A stretch of DNA of 64,000 bases, taken from contig CAJUMH010000001.1 of assembly GCA_910587145.1 (NCBI GenBank), forward strand, positions 16,465-80,464, in the 5' to 3' direction. Shown here piece after piece: positions 53,195 to 62,390 of the stretch. The DNA is from an uncultured Ruthenibacterium sp. (GTDB lineage: Bacteria; Bacillota; Clostridia; Oscillospirales; Ruminococcaceae). Both the position numbers and the translations under genes were made by a program. Position 1 is the stretch's first letter, and every line of letters begins with the position of its first letter. Below the pieces are notes generated by a model. It did no database searches, was not told where the DNA came from, and worked only from the letters and a program-made list of their open reading frames with translations.

Positions 53195-53456
53195 TCTGCG
53201 TTCTCCTCTCTGCGCGATCCTGCGTTGGTTCCTCGCCGGTTCCACGTCGGTCTACTGCCGGCCCCGATCATTTTTCGCCGGCTTCCCGTCGGGTTCGCAT
53301 CGGCTCCCGCGCCCCGGCTCTACAACTTTCCGGCCCCGGACGCGGAGACCTGCAGTTTCCATTCCAAGCATCAAAGGCCAAAAGCCTTTTTACAGTATAG
53401 CACAGCCGCGGCACTTTTGAAAGCGGTATTTCTTTTTACCGCACAGTCGTTTTATC
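53195..53456. other. Repeat-poor G+C-rich gap, no gene seen
   Basis: Upstream of the PdxY-like gene the sequence holds only loosely repeated ccggttcc/ccggctccc blocks. Frames crossing it are low-complexity Arg/Pro/Ser. I see neither a gene nor a clear promoter for the minus strand here. Confidence 0.5.
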
Positions 53457-53556
53457 CCGCCGCATGGTCTTGTTTGCCGCCCTGCGGTTTTATTTGCCGC
53501 CCTGCGGTCTTGTTTGCCGCCCTGCGGTCTTGTTTGCCGCCCTGCGGTTTTATTTG
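53457..53556. repeat. 20-bp tandem repeat upstream of hpf
   Basis: Five 20-base units (53457, 53477, 53497, 53517 and 53537) of the type ccgccctgcggtcttgtttg, with two near-perfect variants, end in a partial sixth. There are no spacers between units, so this is not a CRISPR array. Confidence 0.95.
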
Positions 53557-53665
53557 CCGCTGCGGCCGCCGGACACGCAGCGCAGAAAGCGAGGCCCCGC
53601 CGCTCATAATTCATAATTTCTCTGTTTTGTTTTACAAATATTTTAGAAAAAATACACAAACGCTC

Positions 53666-53695
53666 TTGTAAAACGCCCCGGGAAAGTGCTACAAT
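53666..53695 (+). promoter_or_regulatory. Promoter of hpf
   Basis: TTGTAA (53666-53671) and TACAAT (53690-53695) with an 18-base spacer, about 100 bases before the hpf start. HPF is often under stress control, but I see no SigB- or SigH-type element. Confidence 0.65.
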
Positions 53696-53795
53696 AAAAA
53701 TACAGGCAGCGGGCATCGGCCGCTGCCCGGGAAGGGAGCGCCGGGGCACACGCCCCGTGAACGGCGCGGCCCAAAGCGAAAGGAGACTTTTGTTT

Positions 53796-54323
53796 ATGAA
53801 GGTTACCTGTACCGGACGCAAGGTTGGTTTAAAAAGTTCGTTTGTGGAGCGCGCGCAGAAAAAGCTGGCAAAGCTGGACAAGTTTTTCTCCGACGGCGCG
53901 GAGGCGAATGTGACCGTAACCGTTGAAAAGGATTGGCAGACCGTGGAGATTACGGTAAAAGATAAGGGTTTTACCTGCCGGGCCGAAAAGGCGGCCGACC
54001 GCATGGAGGACGCGTTTGAGACCGCGCTGGATCTGCTGACACGGCGCATCGTCAAAAACCGCAAAAAGCTGGAGAGCCGCGTCTATCAGCCCGCCGTGGA
54101 GGCGTTTGCGGTGGAGACGCACGAGGAGGAAGCGGAGGAAGAATACAGCGTCATCCGCGAAAAGCACTTCTCCTGCAAGCCCAGCACCGTAGAGGAAGCA
54201 ATTTTGGAAATGAACATGCTGGGCCATACGTTCTTTTTGTTCCGCGATGCGGATACCGATGAGGTGCACGCCGTGTACCGCCGCAAGGACGGCGCTTACG
54301 GCGTTCTGATCCCGGAGAAATAA
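53796..54323 (+). CDS. hpf: Long-form ribosome hibernation promoting factor
   Basis: A 175-residue HPF/RaiA protein. The N-terminal S30AE domain (residues 1-95: MKVTCTGRKVGLKSSFVE, VEITVKDKGFTCRAE) binds the ribosome decoding centre. A Glu-rich linker (about 105-120) leads to the C-terminal dimerisation domain (VIREKHFSCKPSTVEEAILEM). It ends RKDGAYGVLIPEK. It pairs 70S ribosomes into 100S dimers in stationary phase. AAAGGAG ribosome binding site. Confidence 0.96.
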   Translation: MKVTCTGRKVGLKSSFVERAQKKLAKLDKFFSDGAEANVTVTVEKDWQTVEITVKDKGFTCRAEKAADRMEDAFETALDLLTRRIVKNRKKLESRVYQPAVEAFAVETHEEEAEEEYSVIREKHFSCKPSTVEEAILEMNMLGHTFFLFRDADTDEVHAVYRRKDGAYGVLIPEK

Positions 54324-54351
54324 GCGGGTTTTTCGTGTCCATAGAAAAAAG

Positions 54352-54388
54352 GCGGCGCGGCTTTTTGCCGCGCCGCGCCGTTTATTTT
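54352..54388 (+). terminator. Terminator of hpf
   Basis: A 10-bp stem, GCGGCGCGGC (54352-54361) with GCCGCGCCGC (54367-54376), loop of five T, followed by a T-rich run. It stops convergent transcription into spoIIE. Confidence 0.8.
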
Positions 54389-54418
54389 AACAGAATGCAC
54401 CTTTTCGCGGAGCCCCGT

Positions 54419-56758
54419 TCATCCCATGCCGCCGTCCGTCTCGCGCAGGCGCACGGCGATCACGGTTACATCGTCCGGTGCCTCGCGCTGGCGCTCGCGC
54501 GCTGCGCGCGCCACGCTTTCGGCCAGCTTTTGCGGAGGATCGCCCGCGTGCGCCGCCAGCTGCGCGCGCAGCCACGGCGCGCCGGGCGCAAGCGCCCCGT
54601 CGCTGACAAGCACGGCGGTATCGCCGGGCGCAAGAAATACCGTTTCGCCGCGCCCGGATACCTTGCCCAAAATGCCGATGGGCAGCGTATCGCTGCTGTA
54701 GACGGCGGCGCCGGCGCCGCGCAGCACGAACGACGCCGCAGCGCCCGCTTTATACAGCATGGCGTCGCCCGTATACAAATCGATGCACAGCACGTCAAGC
54801 GTAACGGCGCTCTCATCGTCGCTTTTCAGCGCGAGGGCGATGTTTACCAGCCGCGCGGCACTGGCGCTGTCCACCCCGGCGCGCAGCAGCTCCCGCGAGA
54901 GCGAGGCCGCCAGAGCGCCGCCCACGGCGGCCATCTTGCCCGTTCCCATGCCGTCGCACAGTACCGCGTAGAATTTTCCGTCGTCCCCCGTAAACGTGCG
55001 CACGGCATCGGCGCTCACCTCGCCCCGCGCGGGCAGCGCGCACACGGCGCATTCCGCCGCAAAACGCGGTGTCTCGCGAAACGTAAGGCGTGTGGCCGCG
55101 CCCGTGTGCGTGCACTGTACGGGCGCGAAGGAGCGGTGCAGCAGGGCGGCGGCCTCCTCGGTAATGGCCTGCAGCTCCTCGGGCGAGAACTGCGCGCGCG
55201 GCAGGCTGACAATGGCCGTCAGCCGCCCCGAGGCGTCCAGCGCGGCGCTGGCCTCCAACGGTTCCAGCCCCAGCTCGGCAAGCATCTGCTCCAAACGGCG
55301 CGCCTTACGCGGGTCGGGCAAATCGGTGGTATACACCTGCCCGGCCAGCTCTGTCAGCGCCGCGGCCATTGCGCTGTATTGCTCGCACAGCGCGGCGCGG
55401 GCAGCACTGCCCCGCACACGCGCGCCGCGTCGCGCCGCCTGCCCGGCGGCGGCAAGGCTTACGGCGTTTGCCAGCCGCAGCGGGGTCTGGCAGCGCCGGC
55501 GCAGCGCCGGCGGCAGCTCGTCGGCCGAAATGCCCTCGCCGCCTGCCAGCAGCGGGGCCATTTGGTTGAAGGAATCATAGGTTTCCTGCGCGCGGTCCAC
55601 CCAGCATTCCAGGCGTTTGTCGCAGCCGCTGCAGCAGCGCTCCGCCACCGCGTCGCACAGATCGGACATTGTTTCCTGCCGGGGCGGCAGCCGGTCGCAG
55701 ACGGCGCGCATCGTATTCCCCACCGTACACAGCGCGCCCGAAACGGCTTCGAGGCGGCCGGATAGCGATGTAAACGCCGTGCGCGCACCGGCCAAAGCAG
55801 GGGGCCGCGCAGCGGGGATCCTGCGCAGCACGCGCGCGGGCAGCGCGCAAAAAGCGCCGCCCGCAAGGCACAGCTCCACGCCCATGCGCACGCCGGCGCC
55901 AGCATCCGGCGCGCAAAAGATGCCGATCATCCCCGCCGCGCAGAAAGCCGCCGCCGTCACCGGGCGCGGCCGGCCCGCAAAAAGGCCGGCCACAAGGCCG
56001 CCCGCGGCAATTCCCAGCCCCGCGTACAGGCCGGCGGGGTCTGCCGCGCACAGCGCGAGCATTGATACCACAGCCAGCACGGCGGCGGCATCCTGCCGCC
56101 CGCGCCCTGCCGCGGCCAGCACAACAAGCGCCGCCGCCACATGCGCGAGCGAAAGCCCGAATACGGCATAAGGCGTTAAACAGCAAAGCAGCGAAAGGCA
56201 GGCAAAGCACAGGCAGGCGCGGTCTTCGGCGTCCCAAGGCGCGTTTTCCGCCGCCACGCCGCCATGCCGGGCCGAAAGAAAAAAGCCCGCCAGCAGATAA
56301 GACGCCCCCAAAATCAGCATTGCCTCGGCCGCGGCCGCGCATACGCCGGGCAGGCCCCGCGCGCCCGCCACAGCAAGGCCGGAGGCGATGAGGCAAAACA
56401 CGATGCTGCCTGCCGCCGCGGGCGCCATTGCCGCCGTGCGCTGGCGGTGTGCAAACGCCAGCCCGCGCAGCAGCCCCACCGTGGCCGCCGCAGCAAGATA
56501 CGGCGCGGCAAGCTCGAGCGGTAGCCCCCACAGGGCCCCAACGGCCGCGCCCGCCGCCATGTACAGCGCGTAGGGCGTGGGGGCGGACATGGCAAAGCAC
56601 AGCCCTATCGGATGCATTCCGCCGAGCAGCGGCGCACACGCGCCCATGCAGCCCAGCACGGCAGCCCCCGCACGCAGTGCCGCCGGCGCCAGCCGCTGCG
56701 GCAGTCCGGCGCGCAGCGCCTGGCGGATCACCGGTCTTTCTCGTAGATGGACGGACAT
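54419..56758 (-). CDS. spoIIE: Stage II sporulation protein E (serine phosphatase)
   Basis: A 779-residue protein. The N-terminal third has about ten hydrophobic segments (residues 20-300). A central domain with Cys-rich DAVAERCCSGCDKRLECW follows, then the C-terminal PP2C phosphatase (about 560-779) with YAVLCDGMGTGKMAA and GDTAVLVSDGAL metal-binding aspartates. SpoIIE dephosphorylates SpoIIAA to activate sigma-F in the forespore and localises to the polar septum. The start at 56758 has AAGGGTG. It lies near the divIC-yab block, as in Bacillus, but separated by a carbohydrate cluster. Confidence 0.96.
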   Translation of the reverse strand: MSVHLRERPVIRQALRAGLPQRLAPAALRAGAAVLGCMGACAPLLGGMHPIGLCFAMSAPTPYALYMAAGAAVGALWGLPLELAAPYLAAAATVGLLRGLAFAHRQRTAAMAPAAAGSIVFCLIASGLAVAGARGLPGVCAAAAEAMLILGASYLLAGFFLSARHGGVAAENAPWDAEDRACLCFACLSLLCCLTPYAVFGLSLAHVAAALVVLAAAGRGRQDAAAVLAVVSMLALCAADPAGLYAGLGIAAGGLVAGLFAGRPRPVTAAAFCAAGMIGIFCAPDAGAGVRMGVELCLAGGAFCALPARVLRRIPAARPPALAGARTAFTSLSGRLEAVSGALCTVGNTMRAVCDRLPPRQETMSDLCDAVAERCCSGCDKRLECWVDRAQETYDSFNQMAPLLAGGEGISADELPPALRRRCQTPLRLANAVSLAAAGQAARRGARVRGSAARAALCEQYSAMAAALTELAGQVYTTDLPDPRKARRLEQMLAELGLEPLEASAALDASGRLTAIVSLPRAQFSPEELQAITEEAAALLHRSFAPVQCTHTGAATRLTFRETPRFAAECAVCALPARGEVSADAVRTFTGDDGKFYAVLCDGMGTGKMAAVGGALAASLSRELLRAGVDSASAARLVNIALALKSDDESAVTLDVLCIDLYTGDAMLYKAGAAASFVLRGAGAAVYSSDTLPIGILGKVSGRGETVFLAPGDTAVLVSDGALAPGAPWLRAQLAAHAGDPPQKLAESVARAARERQREAPDDVTVIAVRLRETDGGMG

Positions 56759-56884
56759 CGTGTCACCCTTTCTGTTTTGTTTTTTGAACATGCCCCGGTT
56801 TTAAAAGCGCCGCCGCGCCAGGGCTTTTTTGTTCTAAACGGCCGCGCTCTTGCATACAATGGTATCAATACGGCAATTTTCATT

Positions 56885-56928
56885 ATAAAAGCCCCCGGCA
56901 GAAGATTTTGTCTCTTCGTGCCGGAGGC
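56885..56928 (-). terminator. Terminator of the surface-carbohydrate cluster
   Basis: GCCCCCGGCA (56891-56900) pairs with TGCCGGAGGC (56919-56928) with one mismatch. Read on the minus strand it is followed by TTTTATAATG. It lies 19 bases past the stop of the 454-residue gene and insulates spoIIE. Confidence 0.75.
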
Positions 56929-56946
56929 GGTTTTTTTCTTTTGCCT

Positions 56947-58311
56947 TCAGGATCCTTCAGGGTCTTTTTCACGGGCGCGCCGGGAGGCGGCCACATATTT
57001 TTCGATTTTTTCCTCCATGGCGCGCACCTGCGCTTTGTCGATATGGGCCTTGTCGATATAGCCGTAAATGCGCGACGCCGTTGCCGCAAAGCCCGGAGCG
57101 ATGCCCGCAAGGCGCTTTGGATCAAACTTTACGGCGTACATCAGATGCACGCCGGCAAGCGCGCAGAATTTAAGCAGATTGAAATGCGGGTGAAACGGCG
57201 GGCTGAACGGCTGTGCGCGCGGCGGCTCCTTCCACACCTGTTCCAGCAGATCGGCCATGCGAAGGTAGGCGGGCTCCGCGCCGCTGTCAAAATATCCCTC
57301 AATCACCTCGCGCGCAATGGGAAACGGCGTTTCGCTCCAGGTCTGCCACGCATCGGCCGCCGCCGAAAATGCGGCGCAGTCTGTCAGGCACGCGGCGTTC
57401 CGGTAGATCACGGGGTCGTATTCGTGCTCGATGGGCACGGGGCGCAGAATGCGGCAGCTCTTGCCCGCAAAGTACACCTCGGCGATGGCCGTGCTCATCC
57501 ACAGATAGATATCGTCCGCCGCCACGATCCACTGCTTGACGCTGTCCGCAAAGATTACGTGAAAATTCGGGCGCTTGTGCGCCAGCGCGTCCAGCGCGGG
57601 GCTGTTCCATTCGCTGGGATGCCGCCGATAGACGAGCTGCACCTCCGGGTGCGCACCGAGATACCGGTCGAACCAATCGAGCGTCTCGGCCATGCTGATG
57701 CGGTTCGTGCGCGCAAACGCCGTAAAATCCTCGCCCGACATTTCGGAAAGCTCCCGCACCTCCTCCTCGGACATGCTCGCATATCCGAAGCTGGAGATAT
57801 ACAGCATCAGCCGTTTATCCGGGTCCAGCCCATGCTCCCGGCACAGCGCCGCCTTATCTTTAAAATAGCCCGCAAATTCCGGCCGCAGAAAATCCATCAT
57901 CACCGCGCCCGTTACGGGGCAGTTTTGCTCCGGCACGCCGTGCGCGAGCAGCCTTTGGCGCGTTTTTTCGCCCCAGCAGGTCTGCACGCATTTTTTGGCG
58001 TTGCCGTTAAAGTTGAACCACGGCGCGGCCTCCTGCGTATCGCTGAGAATCTGCTCCCAGTGCAGGTTCACCACGCGGCCGCACCGGCCCACATTATTGT
58101 ATACATGGCTGTTGATGGCCTCGTCGTCGTACATGCAGCTGGACACCAGCACGCGTGGTTTTTGAAAGGTAAAGTACTTCAGCCTTTTGCGGTCGAGCAG
58201 CTGGCGGATCTCCGCCGTATAGCCGCGCCGCCGAAGCTCCGCCTTCAAAAGCAGCAGGCTCTCGTATTCCCGCGTGACATGCTCGTATAAAATTAAAAAA
58301 TCCAGCGGCAT
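56947..58311 (-). CDS. Putative surface-carbohydrate biosynthesis protein (GT-B-like)
   Basis: A 454-residue soluble protein with two alpha/beta halves. Motifs include VLVSSCMYDDEAINSHVYNN, NLHWEQILSDTQEAAPWFN, CVQTCWGEKTRQRLLAHGV and VYRRHPSEWNSPALDAL. The last resembles the donor-binding end of CDP-glycerol transferase or capsule-type GT-B enzymes. Proteins of this size annotated as surface carbohydrate biosynthesis carry the same blocks. The start ATG at 58311 follows AAGGTGG. It is the last gene of the ACP-MBOAT-SGNH cluster. The exact reaction is unknown. Confidence 0.72.
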   Translation of the reverse strand: MPLDFLILYEHVTREYESLLLLKAELRRRGYTAEIRQLLDRKRLKYFTFQKPRVLVSSCMYDDEAINSHVYNNVGRCGRVVNLHWEQILSDTQEAAPWFNFNGNAKKCVQTCWGEKTRQRLLAHGVPEQNCPVTGAVMMDFLRPEFAGYFKDKAALCREHGLDPDKRLMLYISSFGYASMSEEEVRELSEMSGEDFTAFARTNRISMAETLDWFDRYLGAHPEVQLVYRRHPSEWNSPALDALAHKRPNFHVIFADSVKQWIVAADDIYLWMSTAIAEVYFAGKSCRILRPVPIEHEYDPVIYRNAACLTDCAAFSAAADAWQTWSETPFPIAREVIEGYFDSGAEPAYLRMADLLEQVWKEPPRAQPFSPPFHPHFNLLKFCALAGVHLMYAVKFDPKRLAGIAPGFAATASRIYGYIDKAHIDKAQVRAMEEKIEKYVAASRRAREKDPEGS

Positions 58312-58371
58312 ACGCAAACCACCTTTTTGATTTTAAACCTAAACCCGGCTTTTTACCGGGCCGCAGCCGCC

Positions 58372-59334
58372 CTACGCGGCCGGGCTCTCCGGCCGGTACA
58401 CATCCTCAAACAGCTGCCGCGTCCAATCGGGCAGGCCGTGCACCTCGTCCAGATGGAAGCCGTCGTAAAACTGGGCATCGTCGTCGGCGATACAGCTGCC
58501 GCCCCATTCGTAATCCAGCAGCGCAAAGCCGTATTCCTCTGCCCACGCGCGCAGCTGCGGCAGCACGGTGTTTTGCATCTCCGCCTCAATGCCGAAGGGA
58601 ACGCCCACTGTCTCGCGCACAATGCCGGCCATCGGCGGCAGCACCACGGCAAGGCGCACGCCGCGCGCGCGGCACTGCGCGGCCAGCTGCGCAATGCGCC
58701 CGAACTGCTGTTCGTTCAGCGCCCAGCCTTCGCAGCGCGGGGCGATTCGCGCGGGGTAATCATACAAAATGCGGTGCACCGGGATGGGCGCGCCGTCCGC
58801 GTCCAAATAATCCTGCGGGCCCCACTCGCCGGTTTCCACCGTATCCGGCGTATGGAGCAGCCAGTTTTGAAAGCCCGTAAGCGCGTTCACATTGTATTCC
58901 AGATTCAGACAATAGGCGATCGGGTTGCGCAGCGTTTCCTCCAGCGCGGCAAATCGGTCGGTGTCATAGCCGGCGTTCAGCACATAGAACGATACCCCCA
59001 GCATCATGCGGTCTACCGGGGCGCCGGAATCGAGCACGTACTGCGCCAGATCCAGCGTTTCGCGCAGCGAAGCGCCGCCAAAGGCAAGATCCTGCCACTC
59101 CTCTCCGCAGATTTCCGCGATCAGCGCCTCGTCAAAATGCGCAAGGCGGCTATCGCCCAAAATCAGGTTGCGGCCGGGCTGCTTCTGGTAAGCACGCACG
59201 CGCGCCACCGGCTGAGAGGAGCCCGCCTCCGCCTTCAGCCCAAAATAATTGTTCGGCTCGAATGCCACAAAAAAGGCGAGCCATCCATATACCGGGATCA
59301 GCACAACCGCAAGGCGCCTGAGAATATGCTTCAT
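58372..59334 (-). CDS. SGNH-like membrane-anchored protein, DltD/AlgJ-like
   Basis: A 320-residue protein with one N-terminal membrane helix (residues 8-25) and an extracytoplasmic SGNH-type domain. The catalytic Ser is in GDSRLAHFD (S62), the family Gly/Asn region follows, and the Asp-His pair is in FYDGFHLDEVHG near residue 295. Such proteins are partners of MBOAT acyltransferases and move acyl groups to surface polymers, as DltD does. It starts behind GGAGG and lies 22 bases after the MBOAT gene. Confidence 0.83.
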   Translation of the reverse strand: MKHILRRLAVVLIPVYGWLAFFVAFEPNNYFGLKAEAGSSQPVARVRAYQKQPGRNLILGDSRLAHFDEALIAEICGEEWQDLAFGGASLRETLDLAQYVLDSGAPVDRMMLGVSFYVLNAGYDTDRFAALEETLRNPIAYCLNLEYNVNALTGFQNWLLHTPDTVETGEWGPQDYLDADGAPIPVHRILYDYPARIAPRCEGWALNEQQFGRIAQLAAQCRARGVRLAVVLPPMAGIVRETVGVPFGIEAEMQNTVLPQLRAWAEEYGFALLDYEWGGSCIADDDAQFYDGFHLDEVHGLPDWTRQLFEDVYRPESPAA

Positions 59335-59356
59335 CTCGATCCTCCGCCCCTTTTCG

Positions 59357-60856
59357 TCAGAATCCGGCGTACATGCCAAAGCCGCTGGCGCCAAAACCGC
59401 CGCTCTGCAGAATAAAGCCCACTAAAATAAATACCGTGAGCGTCCAATACAGCAGCATCCGGTGCTTTTCCGCCGCCAGCGCAAGCTCTGCGGGCTTGTT
59501 TTTGTATGCAAAGCAGCGCCGGTACTCCAGCCAGAAGGCAAAGACAAGCGCCGCCGATAAAAACAGCACATACAGCGCGATCATCAGGCTGTGCGCGTAA
59601 AAATCCGAATAGAGCGCGGCGTATACCTCGCCTGCAAACCGTGCGGGAGAAAGCGCGCGCACACAGCCGCACAAAAAGCGCACCGCGTCCGCCGCGCCGA
59701 GCGGCTGCGGGTTTGGCCCCGTGCCCGCACGGAAGAACACCATGCCAATGCACCAAAGCACAAACACAACGGCCCGCTTGCCCCACGCGCGCAGCGCGGG
59801 CGTGCGCTTTTTCGGCTTGCCGAAGCGGCGGTGCAAAAGCTCCTCCCCCATGCGGTAAATCGCCTGCAGCAAACCCCATATAATAAACGGCAGTGTACTG
59901 CCATGCCAAAAGCCGGAGAGGAAAAACACCAAAAAAACGCACAGCAGCGGCGGCAGGCGGCGCAGCCGCCCGCGCGTTAGGCCCTCAACGTCCGCCCAGA
60001 CGAGCGGCGTAAACAGATAATCCTGCAGCCAGCCGGAAAAGCTGATGTGCCAGCGGCTCCACAGCTCGGAAAAATTGGTGGAAAACAGCGGCGTTTTAAA
60101 GTTTTCCGGCAGCTCCAGCCCCAAAAACAGCCCGCTGGCGCGGGCAAGCTCCGAATAGCCGGAAAAATTAAAATAAAGCTGCAGCGTATAGCCCACCGCG
60201 CCGAGCATCAGCATCAGGCCACCGTATTCGGCATAGTGCGCAAAGATGTTATTTACCAGAACGCCCAGCACATCGCTGACAGCCACCGTTTTCAAAAGGC
60301 CCAGCGCAAACAGGCGCAGCGCGCGCGTACAGCGCGCCGCGTCAAACCGGTGCTCGGCGGCAAACTGCGGCAAAAGCCGCCCGGCCCGGCAGATGGGCCC
60401 CTGCGTTACCGTGGCGAACAGCGACAAAAACAGCGCAACGCGCAAAAAGCTGCGCTCTACGGGGCAGTCTCCGCGCGCGGCGTCCACAAGATACGAGATG
60501 GCCGCAAACGTGTAAAAGCTGATGCCCAGCGGCAGCGCAACGGCGGGCAGGCGCAGCCCCCAGGGCAGCAGCCGCGCCAGAAAATTTACATACTTAAAGA
60601 ACGCCAGCACGGCAAGGCTGCCAAGGACGCCAAGGCGCAGAAAGGCCTTTTTATGGGCGCCCGCAAGGCCTCTGCCGCAGCCGTAGATAAATGCGCACAG
60701 CACCAGCAGCAGCGGCATCATTGCGGGCATGGCGGCGGCGTAAAACACCCAGCTGGCACCCAGCAAAAACGGCGGCTGCGCCCGCCGCGGCAGGTGCAGA
60801 TACAAAAGCGCCGTCAGGGCCAAAAAGCCAAAATAGGCAAAGCTCTGCAAGCTCAA
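59357..60856 (-). CDS. MBOAT-family membrane O-acyltransferase (DltB/AlgI-like)
   Basis: A 499-residue polytopic membrane protein with about eleven helices. Family motifs: LPLGISFYTFAAISYLVD, ELWSRWHISFSGWLQDYLF with H270, and LSGFWHGSTLPFIIWG with the catalytic H318. It should pass an acyl group from a thioester carrier across the membrane to a surface acceptor. The start is TTG at 60856 behind AAGGAGA; no ATG fits. The ACP gene lies upstream, 220 bases away. Confidence 0.92.
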   Translation of the reverse strand: MSLQSFAYFGFLALTALLYLHLPRRAQPPFLLGASWVFYAAAMPAMMPLLLVLCAFIYGCGRGLAGAHKKAFLRLGVLGSLAVLAFFKYVNFLARLLPWGLRLPAVALPLGISFYTFAAISYLVDAARGDCPVERSFLRVALFLSLFATVTQGPICRAGRLLPQFAAEHRFDAARCTRALRLFALGLLKTVAVSDVLGVLVNNIFAHYAEYGGLMLMLGAVGYTLQLYFNFSGYSELARASGLFLGLELPENFKTPLFSTNFSELWSRWHISFSGWLQDYLFTPLVWADVEGLTRGRLRRLPPLLCVFLVFFLSGFWHGSTLPFIIWGLLQAIYRMGEELLHRRFGKPKKRTPALRAWGKRAVVFVLWCIGMVFFRAGTGPNPQPLGAADAVRFLCGCVRALSPARFAGEVYAALYSDFYAHSLMIALYVLFLSAALVFAFWLEYRRCFAYKNKPAELALAAEKHRMLLYWTLTVFILVGFILQSGGFGASGFGMYAGF

Positions 60857-61076
60857 GCGGTTTTCTCTCCTTTTTTGTTCATTCCGGCAGGCTCCCGCGC
60901 GGGCAGACACCCCTTTGGCGCGCCGCGCCCGGACGGCCGCAGGCTGCCGCCGGATGCGGCACAAGCCAAAAAGCGCCCCGTGCCCCGCAAACGCCGGGGC
61001 CGGCAGGGCGCTGCCATACCTTGCGCCGGTGCCTTAAAAGCATCTTGGGCGCAGAAGATTTTCGGTTCGTATCCGC

Positions 61077-61319
61077 TCAGCCCCGCATCCGCTCGATCAG
61101 ATCGACCAAATCGCCCACGTTTTGCAGGCCGCGGATATCGGAAAGCTGAAAATGCAGAGAAAACTCGGCCTCGCAGGCGCTGAGCAGATTGATCTGCTCC
61201 AGGCTGTCCCAACCCTCGATATCGTCGGCGCACGTCTCGCGCGTCAGCACGATCTCGGGGTCGTCGAAGTTATCGCGAAATATTTTCTGCATTGCCTCTA
61301 AGATTTGCTGCTTGTCCAT
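61077..61319 (-). CDS. Dedicated acyl carrier protein
   Basis: An 80-residue four-helix carrier. The phosphopantetheine attachment serine is S39 in IEGWDSLEQINLL. It is divergent from fatty-acid AcpP, which has DSLDTVEL. Position next to MBOAT and SGNH genes suggests a DltC-like role, carrying the acyl group used by the MBOAT enzyme. No adenylation enzyme (DltA) is adjacent. AAAGGAG ribosome binding site. Confidence 0.88.
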   Translation of the reverse strand: MDKQQILEAMQKIFRDNFDDPEIVLTRETCADDIEGWDSLEQINLLSACEAEFSLHFQLSDIRGLQNVGDLVDLIERMRG

Positions 61320-61899
61320 AAAGCTTCTCCTTTGCTTTGCGGGGGAAGGCCGTGTTCCCCCGCGCGGCGTTTTTCTAATTCCGCACCATGCCGGCCGTGC
61401 GGCCGTATTTTTCAACATCCCTACTATATCACAAATTCCCTCTCCGGGCAAGCGTTTCAAAAAAAGTCCCTTGTATCGGCCTGTTGGCGGCTGTGAGGCT
61501 TATGCCGTATCGCCGGATGGCCGGCTTATGCCGCATCGCCGGGCCGCGGCTCTGCCATGTAAAGGAGCCGCGAAGCGGCGCTCCTGCCATTCGCGCGCAG
61601 ACGATGCCTGACAGAAACAAACGGCCCGCCCCCTTACGGGCGGTTCCACAGGAAAACAAAGCCGCAGGGCTCTGCCGGGCAGTTGCGTCTGCCGCGCCAT
61701 CAAAGCCTGCGTTCCGCCAAGGAGCGCGCCGCTTTTCTTCCCTGCGGCCACACCCGCCCGGCGAGCCCGCGCTGCAAAGCAGCTCTCGGGACACTTTGTT
61801 TTCTGATCTCACCGCCCTTTTGCGGGCAGACCGTTTACACATCAATGCTTTTGAAAAATGCCGGAAAGGCTTCCGGTTTTGCCGGCCGGGCGCGGCAGA
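61320..61899. other. 580-base gap without a supported gene
   Basis: Between the ACP and S1-domain genes I see a 22-base direct repeat (cggcttatgccgtatcgccg near 61495 and again near 61524), a hairpin near 61565-61590 and a GCCCGCC/GGGCGG hairpin near 61624-61645. The frames crossing it are Arg/Ala/Pro-rich and have no ribosome binding sites. It could hold a small RNA, but no known RNA family is recognised. Confidence 0.45.
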
Positions 61900-62322
61900 T
61901 CAATGCCGGCGGGAATAGCCGCCGCCGCGCCGTGCCTCGGTAACGCGGCGCAGATCGGAGATCTTTTCCTCGCTGCGGGATTTGAACTGGCTCATCATAT
62001 CCTCGAACGACATCTCGCCCTGCGGCTGAGACGGCGTGCGCGGTTGCCAGGTGCGGCCGGTATCGGCGCGCGCGGGGCGCGGGGGACGCGGCTCGGTGCG
62101 TTTGATGGAAAGCGCGATCTTGCCCTCGGGTGAAATGCTCATCACCTTCACCTTTACCACCTGTCCCTCGCTCAGCACATCCGACAGCTCCTGAATGTAC
62201 TGATTGGACACCTCGGAAATGTGCACCATTCCCGTTTGGCCGCCGGGCAGCGCAACAAACGCGCCGAATTTTTTTACGCCCGTGATCTTGCCTTCTACGA
62301 TGCTTCCTACCTCTACTGCCAT
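61900..62322 (-). CDS. S1-domain RNA-binding protein (YabR-like)
   Basis: A 140-residue protein. Residues 3-75 are one S1 OB-fold: VGSIVEGKITGVKKFGAFVAL, GMVHISEVSNQYIQEL, VKVKVMSISPEGKIALSIK. A Pro/Arg/Ser-rich tail of about 60 residues ends in RGGGYSRRH. B. subtilis yabR lies directly downstream of divIC, as here. It presumably binds RNA or the ribosome. Ribosome binding site AAGGGG at slightly long spacing. Confidence 0.9.
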   Translation of the reverse strand: MAVEVGSIVEGKITGVKKFGAFVALPGGQTGMVHISEVSNQYIQELSDVLSEGQVVKVKVMSISPEGKIALSIKRTEPRPPRPARADTGRTWQPRTPSQPQGEMSFEDMMSQFKSRSEEKISDLRRVTEARRGGGYSRRH

Positions 62323-62390
62323 GAATTGCGATAACCCCTTCGTTATGTATTGTAATTGCAAAGCCGCAATGCCTGCCGTTCGGTAACCGG

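Noticed and set aside
53457..53556. Possible CRISPR array
   Set aside because: Units follow one another without spacers, and no cas genes are nearby.
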